Positions 10,401 to 18,526 of a DNA stretch of 64,000 nt are shown here, in pieces (positions within the stretch are counted from its first letter, which is position 1; each line of letters begins with the position of its first letter). This DNA is from Occallatibacter gabretensis. GTDB taxonomy: Bacteria > Acidobacteriota > Terriglobia > Terriglobales > Acidobacteriaceae. The notes under the pieces are model-generated. The model was given only the letters and a program-made list of their open reading frames with translations. It was not told where the DNA came from and searched no databases. The stretch lies in assembly GCF_001449115.1 (NCBI RefSeq), contig NZ_LAIJ01000010.1, forward strand, positions 310,001 to 374,000, in the 5' to 3' direction. The translations under genes and the position numbers were made by a program.

Positions 10401-11161
10401 TCGTAGGTGGTGGTCATGACGTTTGTGTCCTGGAGGGCATCAATGTTGGGAGCCACGATCCAAGAGCCTGCGCCGTTTTGCGCAGCCGTCTGCTGAGTTA
10501 TGTTGGTGCCGTTTAAGGTAAATTGATTAGTACCCCCGACGCCGCCGCCCAGGGTGTAGGAGTTCGTTACGTCCCAGCCACGGGTTCCGGAGTAGCCGCC
10601 GGGGCCGAACTGCGTTTGGGTAAACTGGCTGCCGGGTGTGGTGCCGAGCAACATATACACCTGCGCGCCATTCAAGGGCACGTTCTCAAGCTGGCGCGCG
10701 TCTATAACGGTATTGTTGGAGGCGCTGGACGTCTCAATTTCAGGCGGCGCCGTCGTGACTTCGATTTTCTCGGTCGCTGTTCCGACTTCAAGCTTGAAAT
10801 TCTGCGTGAACGAATCGGAAGCCTTTAGCAGGACGTTATCCTGCACAGCGGTTTTGAATCCGTTGGCTTCGACGGTTACTCGATAGGTTCCGGGAACAAC
10901 ATAGGGAATATAGTAAGTTCCCCTGTCGGTGGTCTTGTTGGTGTAGCTGGTGCCGCTTGAGACTTCCACTGCTGTTATGGTCGCGCCGCGAACGACAGCG
11001 CCGGAAGGATCGGTGATCTGTCCTGCTAGAACTGAGCGAAATTCTTGCCCGAAGGATGGATACGCGCAGAGTGTGGCCAATAAACAAACGATGGCCATGA
11101 TTCCACGCACAAGGGCGATGTTGACACAACGCCGCGCCGGACTTCTTTGAATTGAATACAT
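7415..11161 (-). CDS. TonB-dependent receptor with carboxypeptidase-regulatory N-terminal domain (Oar-like)
   Basis: A 1248-residue outer-membrane protein. A signal peptide ends near residue 38 (YPSFGQ). It is followed by a carboxypeptidase-regulatory-like beta-sandwich (about 44-130; GQITDPSGAVVRGATI), a plug region (about 140-260; ENVPLNGAQVYMLL) and a long barrel ending in aromatic F (VSGKITF). This architecture is the common SusC-like substitute in Acidobacteriota. CGGAGG lies 7 nt before the ATG. The gene is followed by mannosidase genes and preceded by a LacI regulator, so it most likely imports mannan oligosaccharides. That substrate is inferred from neighbours only. Confidence 0.93.
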   Translation of the reverse strand: MYSIQRSPARRCVNIALVRGIMAIVCLLATLCAYPSFGQEFRSVLAGQITDPSGAVVRGATITAVEVSSGTSYTNKTTDRGTYYIPYVVPGTYRVTVEANGFKTAVQDNVLLKASDSFTQNFKLEVGTATEKIEVTTAPPEIETSSASNNTVIDARQLENVPLNGAQVYMLLGTTPGSQFTQTQFGPGGYSGTRGWDVTNSYTLGGGVGGTNQFTLNGTNITQQTAAQNGAGSWIVAPNIDALQDTNVMTTTYDVRYGRTSGGTVNMSTKNGTNQYHGTADEAYEGALMNANTYTNNISGQPKGGWVQNQFHITAGGPIKRNRLFFFFGFEGYRESLAGQVLTHVPPAYLRPGYNGNPGVDYSLIQTMDPTEYPNGIPIYQPGTAYCQTPGTTLAQCSGDQVAQVQFPGNAIPGSQINPVSAAMLNYVPLPNISSAANLAGGNNFIAGTPDVYDYNQPMIRVDYNITQATKMYSFFEWQKGTENRNTNGLPGVAATGNINHIRENWVATQDFTHVFSPTLLGDFKVSFTRYLESAWDGNLNQAVDPASIGLTMPLPPTTTLKQLPETHVTDIVGNNIIFGNTPSAGVSNNIGFDTDFTKTWGSHNIHVGGMIYEFQYNGFGNIGQGNGNFSFNGGFTQYDPSNGSCYQAVPAPNNPCNSNQATGLGSASFLLGDPSSGGITWDLTQAVGQPVYAIYAQDDWRVTPRLTLNLGIRWDIERGLRERNNLLDRGICLTCVSPITNDPNYIANINNGANQAAWAAAGVPTPGTVYGGLEFAGYNGQPRSAYDLDLTDIGPRIGFAYSISPKDVIRGGWGLVYSYGLEGGNASGASANTPYIGSLDGYNPTGYFQTGSPFSNVNNVVNAPPGNSLGLLTDVGEGIGMEDFPDRKIPREKVFSFGIQHEFPGAVVLDARYAANYTSKLRVGLWTNGTVTLAEQKAAQANPAIWNQQVPNPYYGVASMVANGCGQGQTVQAITLLLALSQYCNAGGNSITGQPNAPLGHNWYNGLEVKLSKRLQGNSAASGLSFQLAYTWSKTINGAGYRNGWPYQDPEQIHQLSGTDRTHVLGLTTVYDLPVGKGALFYSNPNPIIGSIISHWRLSSVVAAQSGEPVGLNGGYQYDCAHSFRPDNGTSVRQGHWFYADKSCFAGNTQYQLATITDVTDDVRTPTITNIDLSLMKQIPIKEWANFTLRLDAFNALNTVLFGGPDTSPGDANATFTPGAGWSGFGTVGAQQLNFPRILQVSGKITF

Positions 11162-11263
11162 TTACAGCCTCCGAATAAACCGAACAGTAACGCATTGTTA
11201 GGGGGAGCGATTGCGCCCTAATCGTGATCGAGTGCTGATTCTTAAGGCAATGAGTGTTTCAGA

Positions 11264-11300
11264 GTGGAATCGTTACCATCTCAAATGGTAACGATTCCAC
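11264..11300. promoter_or_regulatory. Perfect inverted repeat, probable LacI-family operator
   Basis: Arms gtggaatcgttaccat (11264-11279) and atggtaacgattccac (11285-11300) match perfectly around a 5-nt spacer. Each arm also holds an imperfect CG-centred palindrome (GGTAACGATTCC), the shape preferred by LacI proteins. It begins about 10 nt downstream of the proposed -10 of the receptor promoter and lies between the lacI gene and its presumed target. No T-tract follows on either strand, which argues against a terminator. Confidence 0.75.
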
Positions 11301-11310
11301 AGAGTAGGAT

Positions 11311-11338
11311 TTTCTACCTGAGTTTTTGATGTTGTCAA
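11311..11338 (-). promoter_or_regulatory. Sigma70-like promoter for the receptor operon
   Basis: On the minus strand TTGACA (11333-11338) is separated by 16 nt from TAGAAA (11311-11316). The perfect palindrome at 11264-11300 follows at about +5 to +40, so a bound repressor would block initiation or early elongation. Confidence 0.6.
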
Positions 11339-11380
11339 GTGATACCGCTTTTTTTTGTTGTCCCAGGCCGCGAATTTAAT

Positions 11381-12418
11381 CTATAAACGGCAGCCGCAAG
11401 ATTGGCGCAACACAAGTTTCGTTTCCAGTTTTATGGGATACTGGCGCTTTTTGATTTCATGATTCTTCCCTTTGCCGACGCTCAAAAGATTTTCGAAAAG
11501 AATCTCAGCAGCAACGCGGCCGATGTCCTCAACCGGTTGCTGAATTACGCTGATCGCTGGTCGCAGTGCGGATGCCAGTTCAAAATCGTCGTAACCCAAT
11601 AGCGCAATTGACTTTGGAATAGGGACCTTGAACTTTTGTAGTGTCTCAAAAGCGTAAATCGTCGTGCTGTTCTTCAGTGTAAATATGGCATCCGGCGGCT
11701 TGCCTGTTGCCAGCAGGTTTTCAATCGCAGACTCTGCCGATTTGTAATCTTTTACGGACATATCGACCAGCGGCACAAGCCCCTTGTGTTGCATTGCCAG
11801 GCGATAGCCACGAAGCCGCTCGCGCAATGTATAGAGCGTAGGCTCGCCACCAAGACAAAGAATGCGCGAATATCCATGGCTGATCAGGTGTTCAGTCGCT
11901 ATTCGCGCGCCATTGAAATTGTCAGCCAGCACACTGGGAATGCCGGAGTTCACAATCAGGCGGTCGAAGGTAACGACCGGTATTCCCATGCGATGCAGAG
12001 ACTCGGCCAATGGTTGGTTTTGATAATTCGCAGGTGCTAACAGCAGGCCGTCAGTACGGTGCCGGGTGAGGATATTTAAATTCTCCATCTCCGTACGTGG
12101 ATCGTTGTTTGTCACGGTCACCATTAGCAGCGAATCATGGGCGCGTGCAATGGCCTGCGCGGCCTCGGCGCAGCTTGCAAAAAACGGATCCGCGATGCTG
12201 GGGATCACCATGCCGATAGTTTTGGCCCGCTCGCCCTTCAGGACGCGTGCGGCCTGGTTAGGCATATAACCAAGCTGGTCGATGACGGCTTGCACACGCT
12301 TGAGCGTGTCCGGGCTGACACGCTCACCGCCGTTGATGACGCGGGAAACCGTAGTGGTTCCGACGCGGGCTTTGCGCGCCACTTCGGCAAGGGTTGGGTG
12401 CGGATGTGATTTATGCAT
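11381..12418 (-). CDS. LacI-family transcriptional regulator
   Basis: A 345-residue protein of normal LacI length. The N-terminal helix-turn-helix is PTLAEVARKARVGTTTVSRV (residues 8-27), followed by the hinge helix with NQAARVLKGE. A periplasmic-binding-protein-like sensor domain follows from about residue 65 (IGMVIPSIADPFF). It lies directly upstream of the receptor and mannosidase genes on the same strand, with a perfect palindrome between, and so is the likely local repressor relieved by a mannose-containing sugar. No clear ribosome site precedes the ATG. The ligand cannot be read from sequence. Confidence 0.93.
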   Translation of the reverse strand: MHKSHPHPTLAEVARKARVGTTTVSRVINGGERVSPDTLKRVQAVIDQLGYMPNQAARVLKGERAKTIGMVIPSIADPFFASCAEAAQAIARAHDSLLMVTVTNNDPRTEMENLNILTRHRTDGLLLAPANYQNQPLAESLHRMGIPVVTFDRLIVNSGIPSVLADNFNGARIATEHLISHGYSRILCLGGEPTLYTLRERLRGYRLAMQHKGLVPLVDMSVKDYKSAESAIENLLATGKPPDAIFTLKNSTTIYAFETLQKFKVPIPKSIALLGYDDFELASALRPAISVIQQPVEDIGRVAAEILFENLLSVGKGKNHEIKKRQYPIKLETKLVLRQSCGCRL

Positions 12419-12454
12419 GGAGGCTAAATATCAGAAAGCAGTCTGGACTGGACC

Positions 12455-12483
12455 AGTATTCACTCGACTGGTGTAGCTGTCAA
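12455..12483 (-). promoter_or_regulatory. Promoter of the lacI gene with an overlapping inverted repeat
   Basis: On the minus strand TTGACA (12478-12483) and AATACT (12455-12460) are spaced by 17 nt, upstream of the lacI start. The inverted repeat accagt...actggt (about 12453-12472) spans the -10 and spacer. It differs from the palindrome at 11264-11300, so it need not bind the same protein. Confidence 0.55.
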
Positions 12484-12508
12484 CGGTTGGCGCGTTCTTG
12501 TATGGCAT

Positions 12509-14578
12509 TCAGCTGCTCTGCGGAAAGGCAGTAATGCGCAGTTTTGCAGCAGCATAAGGGATCAACGTAATCGTTTCTTCAGACTCATTTGTCTGTGCCG
12601 GACTGAGTGGGACTGGGGCCGCAACTCCGTCTTCGGCGCGCCACTCATTCAAGCGGCGCGCTTTGACATGGAGCTGAACTGGAGCGTGGCGACGTGCGAA
12701 AGGGAACTCTCCAATTTCTGTTTCCGTGGTGCCGATGTTTTTCCCGAGGGAGTTCGCATCTACGCTTAAGGCGTAGTTCCATTCATTGGCAGGGAACACC
12801 TGCCAATCTGCAGTCATTCCGCGGTCACGGAGCTTGACCCAGCTCTCAGCCACGCCATAGGAGAAGACAAGCGGGCCACGTTCAACTGCGATGGAGTTGT
12901 TGAACCATCGTGAGATGCGCGGAGCCATCGGAAATGTGATTTCCACACGATCCCCTGCATTCCATGTGCGGTCAATGCGGGCGAATGAGGATGGAGGAGG
13001 GGGATCAATCTTCCGGCCGTTTACTGTGATCGTCGTGCCGGCAGCCCATGCTGGAATACGAAGCTGAAGTGGGAAGTGAATTGGCGCGGCGGGATCAACT
13101 GTGAGCAACACATGACCACGGAAGGGATAGTCGGTTTCTTCGACTATGCGGATGGACGTGCCACCGAGGATGGTATGCACTTCGCATGGCGCATAGGCAG
13201 CAGCCACCAAGCCATCGTGCTCATCGGAGCCTTGCACGCCGGAGAGTAAAAACAGACTGTTGGTAAACTTAGGCCAGCCTTGATGGAAATTCGCGGTGCA
13301 GCAGCCGAAGTTCGGCTCCAGGCCATAGAGATTGGACTCCGGCCCGTCCGTTGTCCATGGCTTATGGTGAAGACTGCATTCCACCTGGTTCGGTTCCTGA
13401 TTATATTGGTGAGCCCACATGTCATCCGTGAACGCGCCGGGCAGGGCATTGAATGCAAGCCGTTCCAAGCGATCACCGAGCGAAGGATCGCCATTGATAG
13501 TAAGGCTTTGTTCGAGCGAAAACATGTATTCGACAACCGTGCATAACTCTGACCCCTGGGACGGATTCAAACCAGCGAGATGTTCATCGCAGGAGAACAT
13601 GCCGTTTGGAAGGCCATGGTATCGATGCAATTCGTCGATCATTTTGAGAACGGCTGCACGGTCTGCTGCATTTCCGGAAACGAGTGACCAGGCCGGTCCG
13701 GTCTTGATCGCCTGGCCGTTATTCACGCCATGAGTGGCGAGGGCGAGATCTTTGAGCCCGTTTCCCTCGGAAAGATGTAAAAACTCCGCCGTGATCTTCT
13801 GCTTGTATGGAAAGGATTCGTACTCTGCAATCCAATCGTAGCCTTGCTGATGCAGCAGTTTTGCAAGGTCGAGCAAATAGGCGGATCCAGTGCGGTTGTA
13901 GAGCCAGATCACGCTGAGCAGATTATCCTGCCATCGGAACTTTCCCCAGTCAATCAGCGGACGCGCGGGTAGTGCCGCAAGCTGGTAACGAAAATACTTG
14001 TCCATGACAGGAACCACTCTGAGGTCGCCGGTCAGCTCGTGATACTGTGTCAGGGCTTTCAGCATGACGATGCGCGGCCACCAGTCGCTATTCGACTGCG
14101 GACCGATCATGCCGTTTTCTGCTTGATGTTCGAGCGTCCAATCGATGAACTTCTGCGCTTTAGCCTTAAGCGTTGCATCATCGAGCTGCCATGCCAGAGG
14201 TATGAGGCCATCCAGGAAATATGGACCTCTCTCCCACGATTCGCCGTTTCCTCCGAGCCAGCCACTGTTCGGTCCTACGTCAGCCCATGTTTCATCCAGG
14301 TGTCCCCCCAGCCCATTTGCCTGTATGCGAAGTTGTCTTTGAAGCCAGCCACGCGCACGGATTGACCCTGCAGGCAGAAAGTAGAACACTCCCGCTGCGA
14401 GCGGCGCGCGATGCTTGATGGGCGTGGTGGGAGGGGTTGAGGGTTGTAGGTCAGGAGCAATCTGGGAGGCGTTAAGAAGAAGCTGGGTGCTTGGCGAGGT
14501 TGATGCTAAACCGAGGAGACTGGCCCCTCGGATAAATTGACGACGCGTGGCAAAGAGAGGCGGAGATGAAGACAACAT
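12509..14578 (-). CDS. GH127-like glycoside hydrolase (DUF1680 fold) with Tat-like leader
   Basis: A 689-residue protein with the leader RRQFIRGASLLGLAS, a twin-arginine pattern. The catalytic (alpha/alpha)6 region resembles beta-L-arabinofuranosidases of GH127. In that family zinc is bound by one Glu and three Cys, one of which is the nucleophile. Here E344-L-C346 and the pair C426-C427 reproduce the spacing of that site. Related families (GH146 and other DUF1680 clades) act on other sugars, so the substrate is open. The gene lies upstream of lacI on the same strand with only 90 nt between, and may belong to the mannan locus or stand alone. Confidence 0.8.
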   Translation of the reverse strand: MLSSSPPLFATRRQFIRGASLLGLASTSPSTQLLLNASQIAPDLQPSTPPTTPIKHRAPLAAGVFYFLPAGSIRARGWLQRQLRIQANGLGGHLDETWADVGPNSGWLGGNGESWERGPYFLDGLIPLAWQLDDATLKAKAQKFIDWTLEHQAENGMIGPQSNSDWWPRIVMLKALTQYHELTGDLRVVPVMDKYFRYQLAALPARPLIDWGKFRWQDNLLSVIWLYNRTGSAYLLDLAKLLHQQGYDWIAEYESFPYKQKITAEFLHLSEGNGLKDLALATHGVNNGQAIKTGPAWSLVSGNAADRAAVLKMIDELHRYHGLPNGMFSCDEHLAGLNPSQGSELCTVVEYMFSLEQSLTINGDPSLGDRLERLAFNALPGAFTDDMWAHQYNQEPNQVECSLHHKPWTTDGPESNLYGLEPNFGCCTANFHQGWPKFTNSLFLLSGVQGSDEHDGLVAAAYAPCEVHTILGGTSIRIVEETDYPFRGHVLLTVDPAAPIHFPLQLRIPAWAAGTTITVNGRKIDPPPPSSFARIDRTWNAGDRVEITFPMAPRISRWFNNSIAVERGPLVFSYGVAESWVKLRDRGMTADWQVFPANEWNYALSVDANSLGKNIGTTETEIGEFPFARRHAPVQLHVKARRLNEWRAEDGVAAPVPLSPAQTNESEETITLIPYAAAKLRITAFPQSS

Positions 14579-14666
14579 TGGCTTCGAACACTCCTAACGT
14601 CATGCTACCTGAGCAAAGATTTCATCGCATACTGTTCGCGTCAGGCTCGCTGAGCATTCCATCCAC

Positions 14667-15344
14667 CTAGTGCTTCGTTAATGTGAGAATGAGCGTAGAA
14701 AGACCATTCCAAGCAATCTGCACACCTATACACAACAAGATGAATGCCATTACGCGCAGAATGCCATGCGCCGTTGGCTGCGAGATCGCCTTTGTGATCT
14801 TTGCCGCGTATGCGTAGCAGATATATACCACGCCGCTCAGCACCACGATGGCTGCGAAGAGAACCAGATGGCGCAGAATCGTACTCTCGGTGCTGTTCCC
14901 CGAGAAGCGCGCGCCGAGAGTGAGAAGTACTACCAAAGTCCCGGGACCAGAAGTTACTGGAAACGTCAAGGGGTAGAAGGCTTTTGTCTGAAGGTTCTGG
15001 AGGCCGTCTTCCAAGCGCACGTCGGCTTCCTCGCGCTTGTCTTTGGTGCTCGCTGCCGAATCGGGTTCATTCAACACCGACCATCCAATCGCAGCGATAA
15101 CAATGCCGCCTGCCACTTGAACAATCGGCAACGATATCCCGAAAAAGTTCAGAATGGTTGAGCCTAGAAGCTCAAAAACTCCTAAAAAAATGACATTATT
15201 GATTGCAATCTTTCGCGCGAGCGATCGGTACGCGAATGGGGATTGATCCCCGACCAGGCCCAGAAATACCAACGCTGAACCAAACGGATTGATGACAGGA
15301 AGCAAAGCACTAAAAGCGATCAAAAATGAATTCCAAAGTTGCAA
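14667..15344 (-). CDS. MarC family integral membrane protein
   Basis: A 225-residue protein with about six hydrophobic helices. It has the MarC/UPF0056 signature LPVINPFGSALVFLGL near the N-terminus and FPVTSGPGTLVVLL in the second half. Members are inner-membrane proteins of unsettled function. The frame stays open upstream to 15542, but a TTG at 15344 with GAGGAAG 7 nt before it gives the usual MarC length; longer versions add a non-hydrophobic N-terminus unlike the family. It is transcribed away from the DUF2090 aldolase gene. Confidence 0.82.
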   Translation of the reverse strand: MQLWNSFLIAFSALLPVINPFGSALVFLGLVGDQSPFAYRSLARKIAINNVIFLGVFELLGSTILNFFGISLPIVQVAGGIVIAAIGWSVLNEPDSAASTKDKREEADVRLEDGLQNLQTKAFYPLTFPVTSGPGTLVVLLTLGARFSGNSTESTILRHLVLFAAIVVLSGVVYICYAYAAKITKAISQPTAHGILRVMAFILLCIGVQIAWNGLSTLILTLTKH

Positions 15345-15522
15345 TCCAGCTTCCTCTACGAACCATCCTAACTGCTCTTCTTGACATGAGATGAGCAAAA
15401 TATGAGCGGCGGTAATTTCGATCACTGTGCCGCGCCTTGCCATCAGAACGTAGCCGAAAAGTGATTTCCCACAGCTGGTTGTGCTATCTAATGAAGTTGC
15501 GGAGACGCATGGAGGTAATTTC

Positions 15523-16452
15523 ATGGCCCCACGTGGATACAAACACCCTCTCTACATTCTTCCCTTCGATCATCGTGGCTCATTTGAGAGCGGGATGTTT
15601 CACTGGCACGGAGCACTCACCAGCGAACAGACGGCGCAAATCGCCGCTGCCAAGCAGGTAATTTACGACGGTTTCAAGGCCGCTCTTGCTGCCGGCGTGC
15701 GTCAGGAAGATGCCGGGATTCTCGTCGACGAACAGTTCGGCGCAGAGATTCTGCGAGACGCCGCGGCCAGCGGATATCACATCGCCTGTGCCGTCGAAAA
15801 GAGCGGGCAGGATGAGTTTGATTTCGAATACGGCAACGATTTTGCCGCGCACATAGAGGCCTTTCATCCCACCTTCGCCAAGGTTCTCGTTCGCTACAAC
15901 CCTGAAGCCGATACGACGATGAACCAGCGTCAGGCGGCGCGTCTGAAGCAACTGTCTGACTACCTTCAGCAGGCCAATCGCAGCTTGTTTATGTTTGAAT
16001 TGCTCGTACCCGCGGAAAAATCTCAGCTCGACAATGTGAATGGCGACAAGAAAGCCTACGACCAGAAGCTGCGTCCAGCGCTCATGGTCAGGGCTATTCA
16101 GGAACTGCAGGATGCAGGCGTCGAGCCGGACATCTGGAAGATCGAAGGGCTCGACAGCCGTGAAGACTGCGAGAAGATCGTGGCCGTTGCACAGCGCGAT
16201 GGCCGTGACGCGGTTCGCTGCATCATCCTTGGGCGCGGTGAAGATGAGCAAAAAGTACGTGAGTGGCTTACCACAGCAGCTACAGTTTCGGGCTTCATCG
16301 GCTTTGCTGTTGGCCGCACTGACTTCTGGGATCCACTCGTTGCGTGGCGCGAAAATAAGCAAACCCGCGAGGCCGCAGTCTCGCAGATTGCAGGCCATTA
16401 CAGTGAGTTTGTGAAGATCTTTGAACAGGCTCGCAGAAACAGTGCGGTTTGA
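15523..16452 (+). CDS. DUF2090 domain protein (IolC C-terminal-type aldolase)
   Basis: A 309-residue stand-alone protein matching DUF2090, the domain fused to 5-dehydro-2-deoxygluconokinase in some IolC proteins. Its start YILPFDHRGSFESGMF, a mid-part VDEQFG and the segment KVLVRYNP fit a class I aldolase-like TIM barrel. The fused form is thought to cleave 2-deoxy-5-keto-gluconate 6-phosphate in inositol breakdown. No other iol gene is visible here, so the true substrate may differ. The ATG at 15523 follows GGAGG by 7 nt; an in-frame GTG at 15481 has no such site. Confidence 0.8.
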   Translation: MAPRGYKHPLYILPFDHRGSFESGMFHWHGALTSEQTAQIAAAKQVIYDGFKAALAAGVRQEDAGILVDEQFGAEILRDAAASGYHIACAVEKSGQDEFDFEYGNDFAAHIEAFHPTFAKVLVRYNPEADTTMNQRQAARLKQLSDYLQQANRSLFMFELLVPAEKSQLDNVNGDKKAYDQKLRPALMVRAIQELQDAGVEPDIWKIEGLDSREDCEKIVAVAQRDGRDAVRCIILGRGEDEQKVREWLTTAATVSGFIGFAVGRTDFWDPLVAWRENKQTREAAVSQIAGHYSEFVKIFEQARRNSAV

Positions 16453-16508
16453 GGGACTGCGCTGAGCTTGCTTCGTCGCGGCTTCTTACAGGCCGTTAGA
16501 AGTTCTAT

Positions 16509-16982
16509 TTATGGGCGCGTCAGTGCGCGGTACTCCATCAGCATCCGCACCCGCCAGCGCACAATCATTCCGAACGCAAGGATAAAAAACAAACCGCCAG
16601 TCTGCTCCAGCGTCATCACGGAGTCCAGATAGCTGCGCGCCAGAAAGCGGATCAGCGCGAGTGCAACGATGACGGCGAAGAATGCGCCTGATCGATGCAT
16701 CATAATGGCATCGCCATCCCGGATGAGCCTGGATGTGGCCACCAGCGGCCATGCGAGCAGAATCGCGCCGGCCAGAAAAGCGATCCCGGCCCACGCCCAC
16801 GGTACGCGAAAAGCCGGCACAAGAAACATGCAGAAGCCAGTGGACATGCCCAGCGGAGGAATCACAATCTTTCGTACTGTGACAGCAGTACGGCCTTCAC
16901 GAACGCGCCACGTCATCACTCCGGCAAAGCCGATGAGAGAAACAATCGCAGTGAACCAGATGGAATGCGTATTCAACATCAC
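16509..16982 (-). CDS. CcdC-like (DUF1453) membrane protein
   Basis: A 157-residue protein with four or five hydrophobic helices. The motifs TWRVREGRTAVTVRKIVIPP and GMSTGF are characteristic of DUF1453/CcdC. CcdC is linked by name to cytochrome c maturation in Bacillus, though its biochemical role is not established. It is divergent from the esterase gene at 17096. Confidence 0.8.
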   Translation of the reverse strand: MMLNTHSIWFTAIVSLIGFAGVMTWRVREGRTAVTVRKIVIPPLGMSTGFCMFLVPAFRVPWAWAGIAFLAGAILLAWPLVATSRLIRDGDAIMMHRSGAFFAVIVALALIRFLARSYLDSVMTLEQTGGLFFILAFGMIVRWRVRMLMEYRALTRP

Positions 16983-17095
16983 ACCTTCTAATCTAAGTCA
17001 ACGCACCATCGTCCCGTCGTGGGTTGCAAGTCATAAGCGCTGCCTGCAATGATCGCTGCGCAGCTTTCACAGCCCACAGGCCCGGAGCTTATTTC

Positions 17096-18016
17096 ATGCG
17101 TACCCGTTTCGTTCTTTTTGCCGCGCTCTTCACGGCAACTGCGTCCTTTGCCCAGTCCGGATGGCAGCCTGCAGTGGGGCATACACAAATTCCCATCTGG
17201 CCGAACGGAGTTCCTGGCGGCCTTCCGGCCAATTCGCTCGCAGAGGTGGATACCTCCGATGCGAAATCGCAGCTTATTGCGGGGAAGTCGCTCATCCGGC
17301 TTGGCAATGTTTCCGTGCCCACCATCACGCTTTACAAACCGGCAAATCACGCAAACGACGCGCCGGCCGTCGTCGTCTTCCCCGGCGGCGGCTATCAAAT
17401 CCTTGCCATCGATCTAGAAGGCACGGAGGTTTGCGACTGGCTCAACTCCAAAGGGATCGCTTGCATTCTGCTCAAATATCGCGTGCCGAACACTGGCCCA
17501 TACCCCAAATCGCCCGTAGCCTTGCAGGATGCGCAGCGCGCAGTGGGCCTTGTACGCCAGCATGCTGCCGAGTGGGGTATCGACCCCAAACGTATCGGCG
17601 TCCTTGGCTTCTCTGCCGGCGCACACCTGGCTGCCGCTCTCAGCACTCACTTTGACAAGCGTCTTTATGACGCTGTAGACGGGGCAGACCAGCTCTCCTG
17701 TCGCCCTGACTTTGCCGTTATTGTGTACCCCGGATACCTGGCGCAGGACAAAGAGGGGATGAGGACCAATCCTGACATTAGTCCCACCGCGCAGACTCCG
17801 CCCACGTTTATCGTGCAGGCAGAAGACGACCCGGTCCACGTGGAAAATGCAACAAATTATTTTCTGCAATTGAAGCAGGCTGGTGTTCCGGCAGAGCTGC
17901 ATATCTACGCCGAGGGCGGCCACGGCTACGGACTACGCCGAACCGCGTTGCCTGTCACCGCGTGGCCGCAGCTGGTGGAAACATGGCTGCACACCATTGG
18001 AATTGCGCATCCGTAA
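17096..18016 (+). CDS. Secreted alpha/beta-hydrolase esterase (acetylxylan esterase-like)
   Basis: A 306-residue protein with signal peptide MRTRFVLFAALF to SFAQ. The fold signature VVVFPGGGYQIL gives the oxyanion-hole region. GFSAGAHLAA holds the nucleophile Ser, AEDDPVHVEN a likely Asp and EGGHGYGL the catalytic His. The pattern matches the Axe/BD-FAE group of carbohydrate esterases. The ATG at 17096 is preferred over an in-frame start at 17024 because it has GGAG about 9 nt upstream and begins the signal peptide. A mog gene follows after 21 nt. Confidence 0.85.
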   Translation: MRTRFVLFAALFTATASFAQSGWQPAVGHTQIPIWPNGVPGGLPANSLAEVDTSDAKSQLIAGKSLIRLGNVSVPTITLYKPANHANDAPAVVVFPGGGYQILAIDLEGTEVCDWLNSKGIACILLKYRVPNTGPYPKSPVALQDAQRAVGLVRQHAAEWGIDPKRIGVLGFSAGAHLAAALSTHFDKRLYDAVDGADQLSCRPDFAVIVYPGYLAQDKEGMRTNPDISPTAQTPPTFIVQAEDDPVHVENATNYFLQLKQAGVPAELHIYAEGGHGYGLRRTALPVTAWPQLVETWLHTIGIAHP

Positions 18017-18037
18017 GGCGCATCTACAATCAAGCTG

Positions 18038-18517
18038 ATGCGCTTTGCTGTCGTAACCATCTCTGATCGCTGCTCACAAGGGCAGATGACCGATACAGCC
18101 GGCCCCGCAGCGGTTGCGTTGCTCCGTCAGCAATGGCCGGAGGCCGCGATTGATACTGCGTTGCTGCCGGACGATGAGGATGCGATTGCTGCATTGCTCG
18201 AGCGACTTGTGGCAGGTGGTATGGCGATGATACTCACCGTCGGAGGCACCGGCTTTGGTCCTCGCGACCGCACGCCGGAAGCTACGCGGCGCGTGCTGGA
18301 TCGCGAAGCTCCTGGCCTTGCTGAAGCTATGCGCGCTGGCGGCGCCGCGCAAACGCCATACGCCTGGCTCTCTCGCGGCGTGGCTGGCCTGAAGGCAAAC
18401 ACACTGATTGTGAATCTTCCGGGAAGCGAGCGCGCAGTGAAGCAAAGTCTGGTGTCAATTATTGCCCTGCTCAAGCACGCTCTGGAGATTGTGGCCGGTG
18501 GACAGCAGCATCCATAA
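18038..18517 (+). CDS. mog: MogA/MoaB-family molybdenum cofactor protein
   Basis: A 159-residue protein of the MoCF_biosynth fold. The motif LTVGGTGFGPRDRTPEATR is diagnostic and NLPGSERAVKQSL closes the domain. MogA adenylylates molybdopterin before metal insertion; MoaB proteins have the same fold and sometimes replace it, so the exact orthologue is not fixed. It lies 21 nt after the esterase and converges with mqnC. No other molybdopterin gene is in the window. Confidence 0.88.
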   Translation: MRFAVVTISDRCSQGQMTDTAGPAAVALLRQQWPEAAIDTALLPDDEDAIAALLERLVAGGMAMILTVGGTGFGPRDRTPEATRRVLDREAPGLAEAMRAGGAAQTPYAWLSRGVAGLKANTLIVNLPGSERAVKQSLVSIIALLKHALEIVAGGQQHP

Positions 18518-18526
18518 ACGCTGCGC

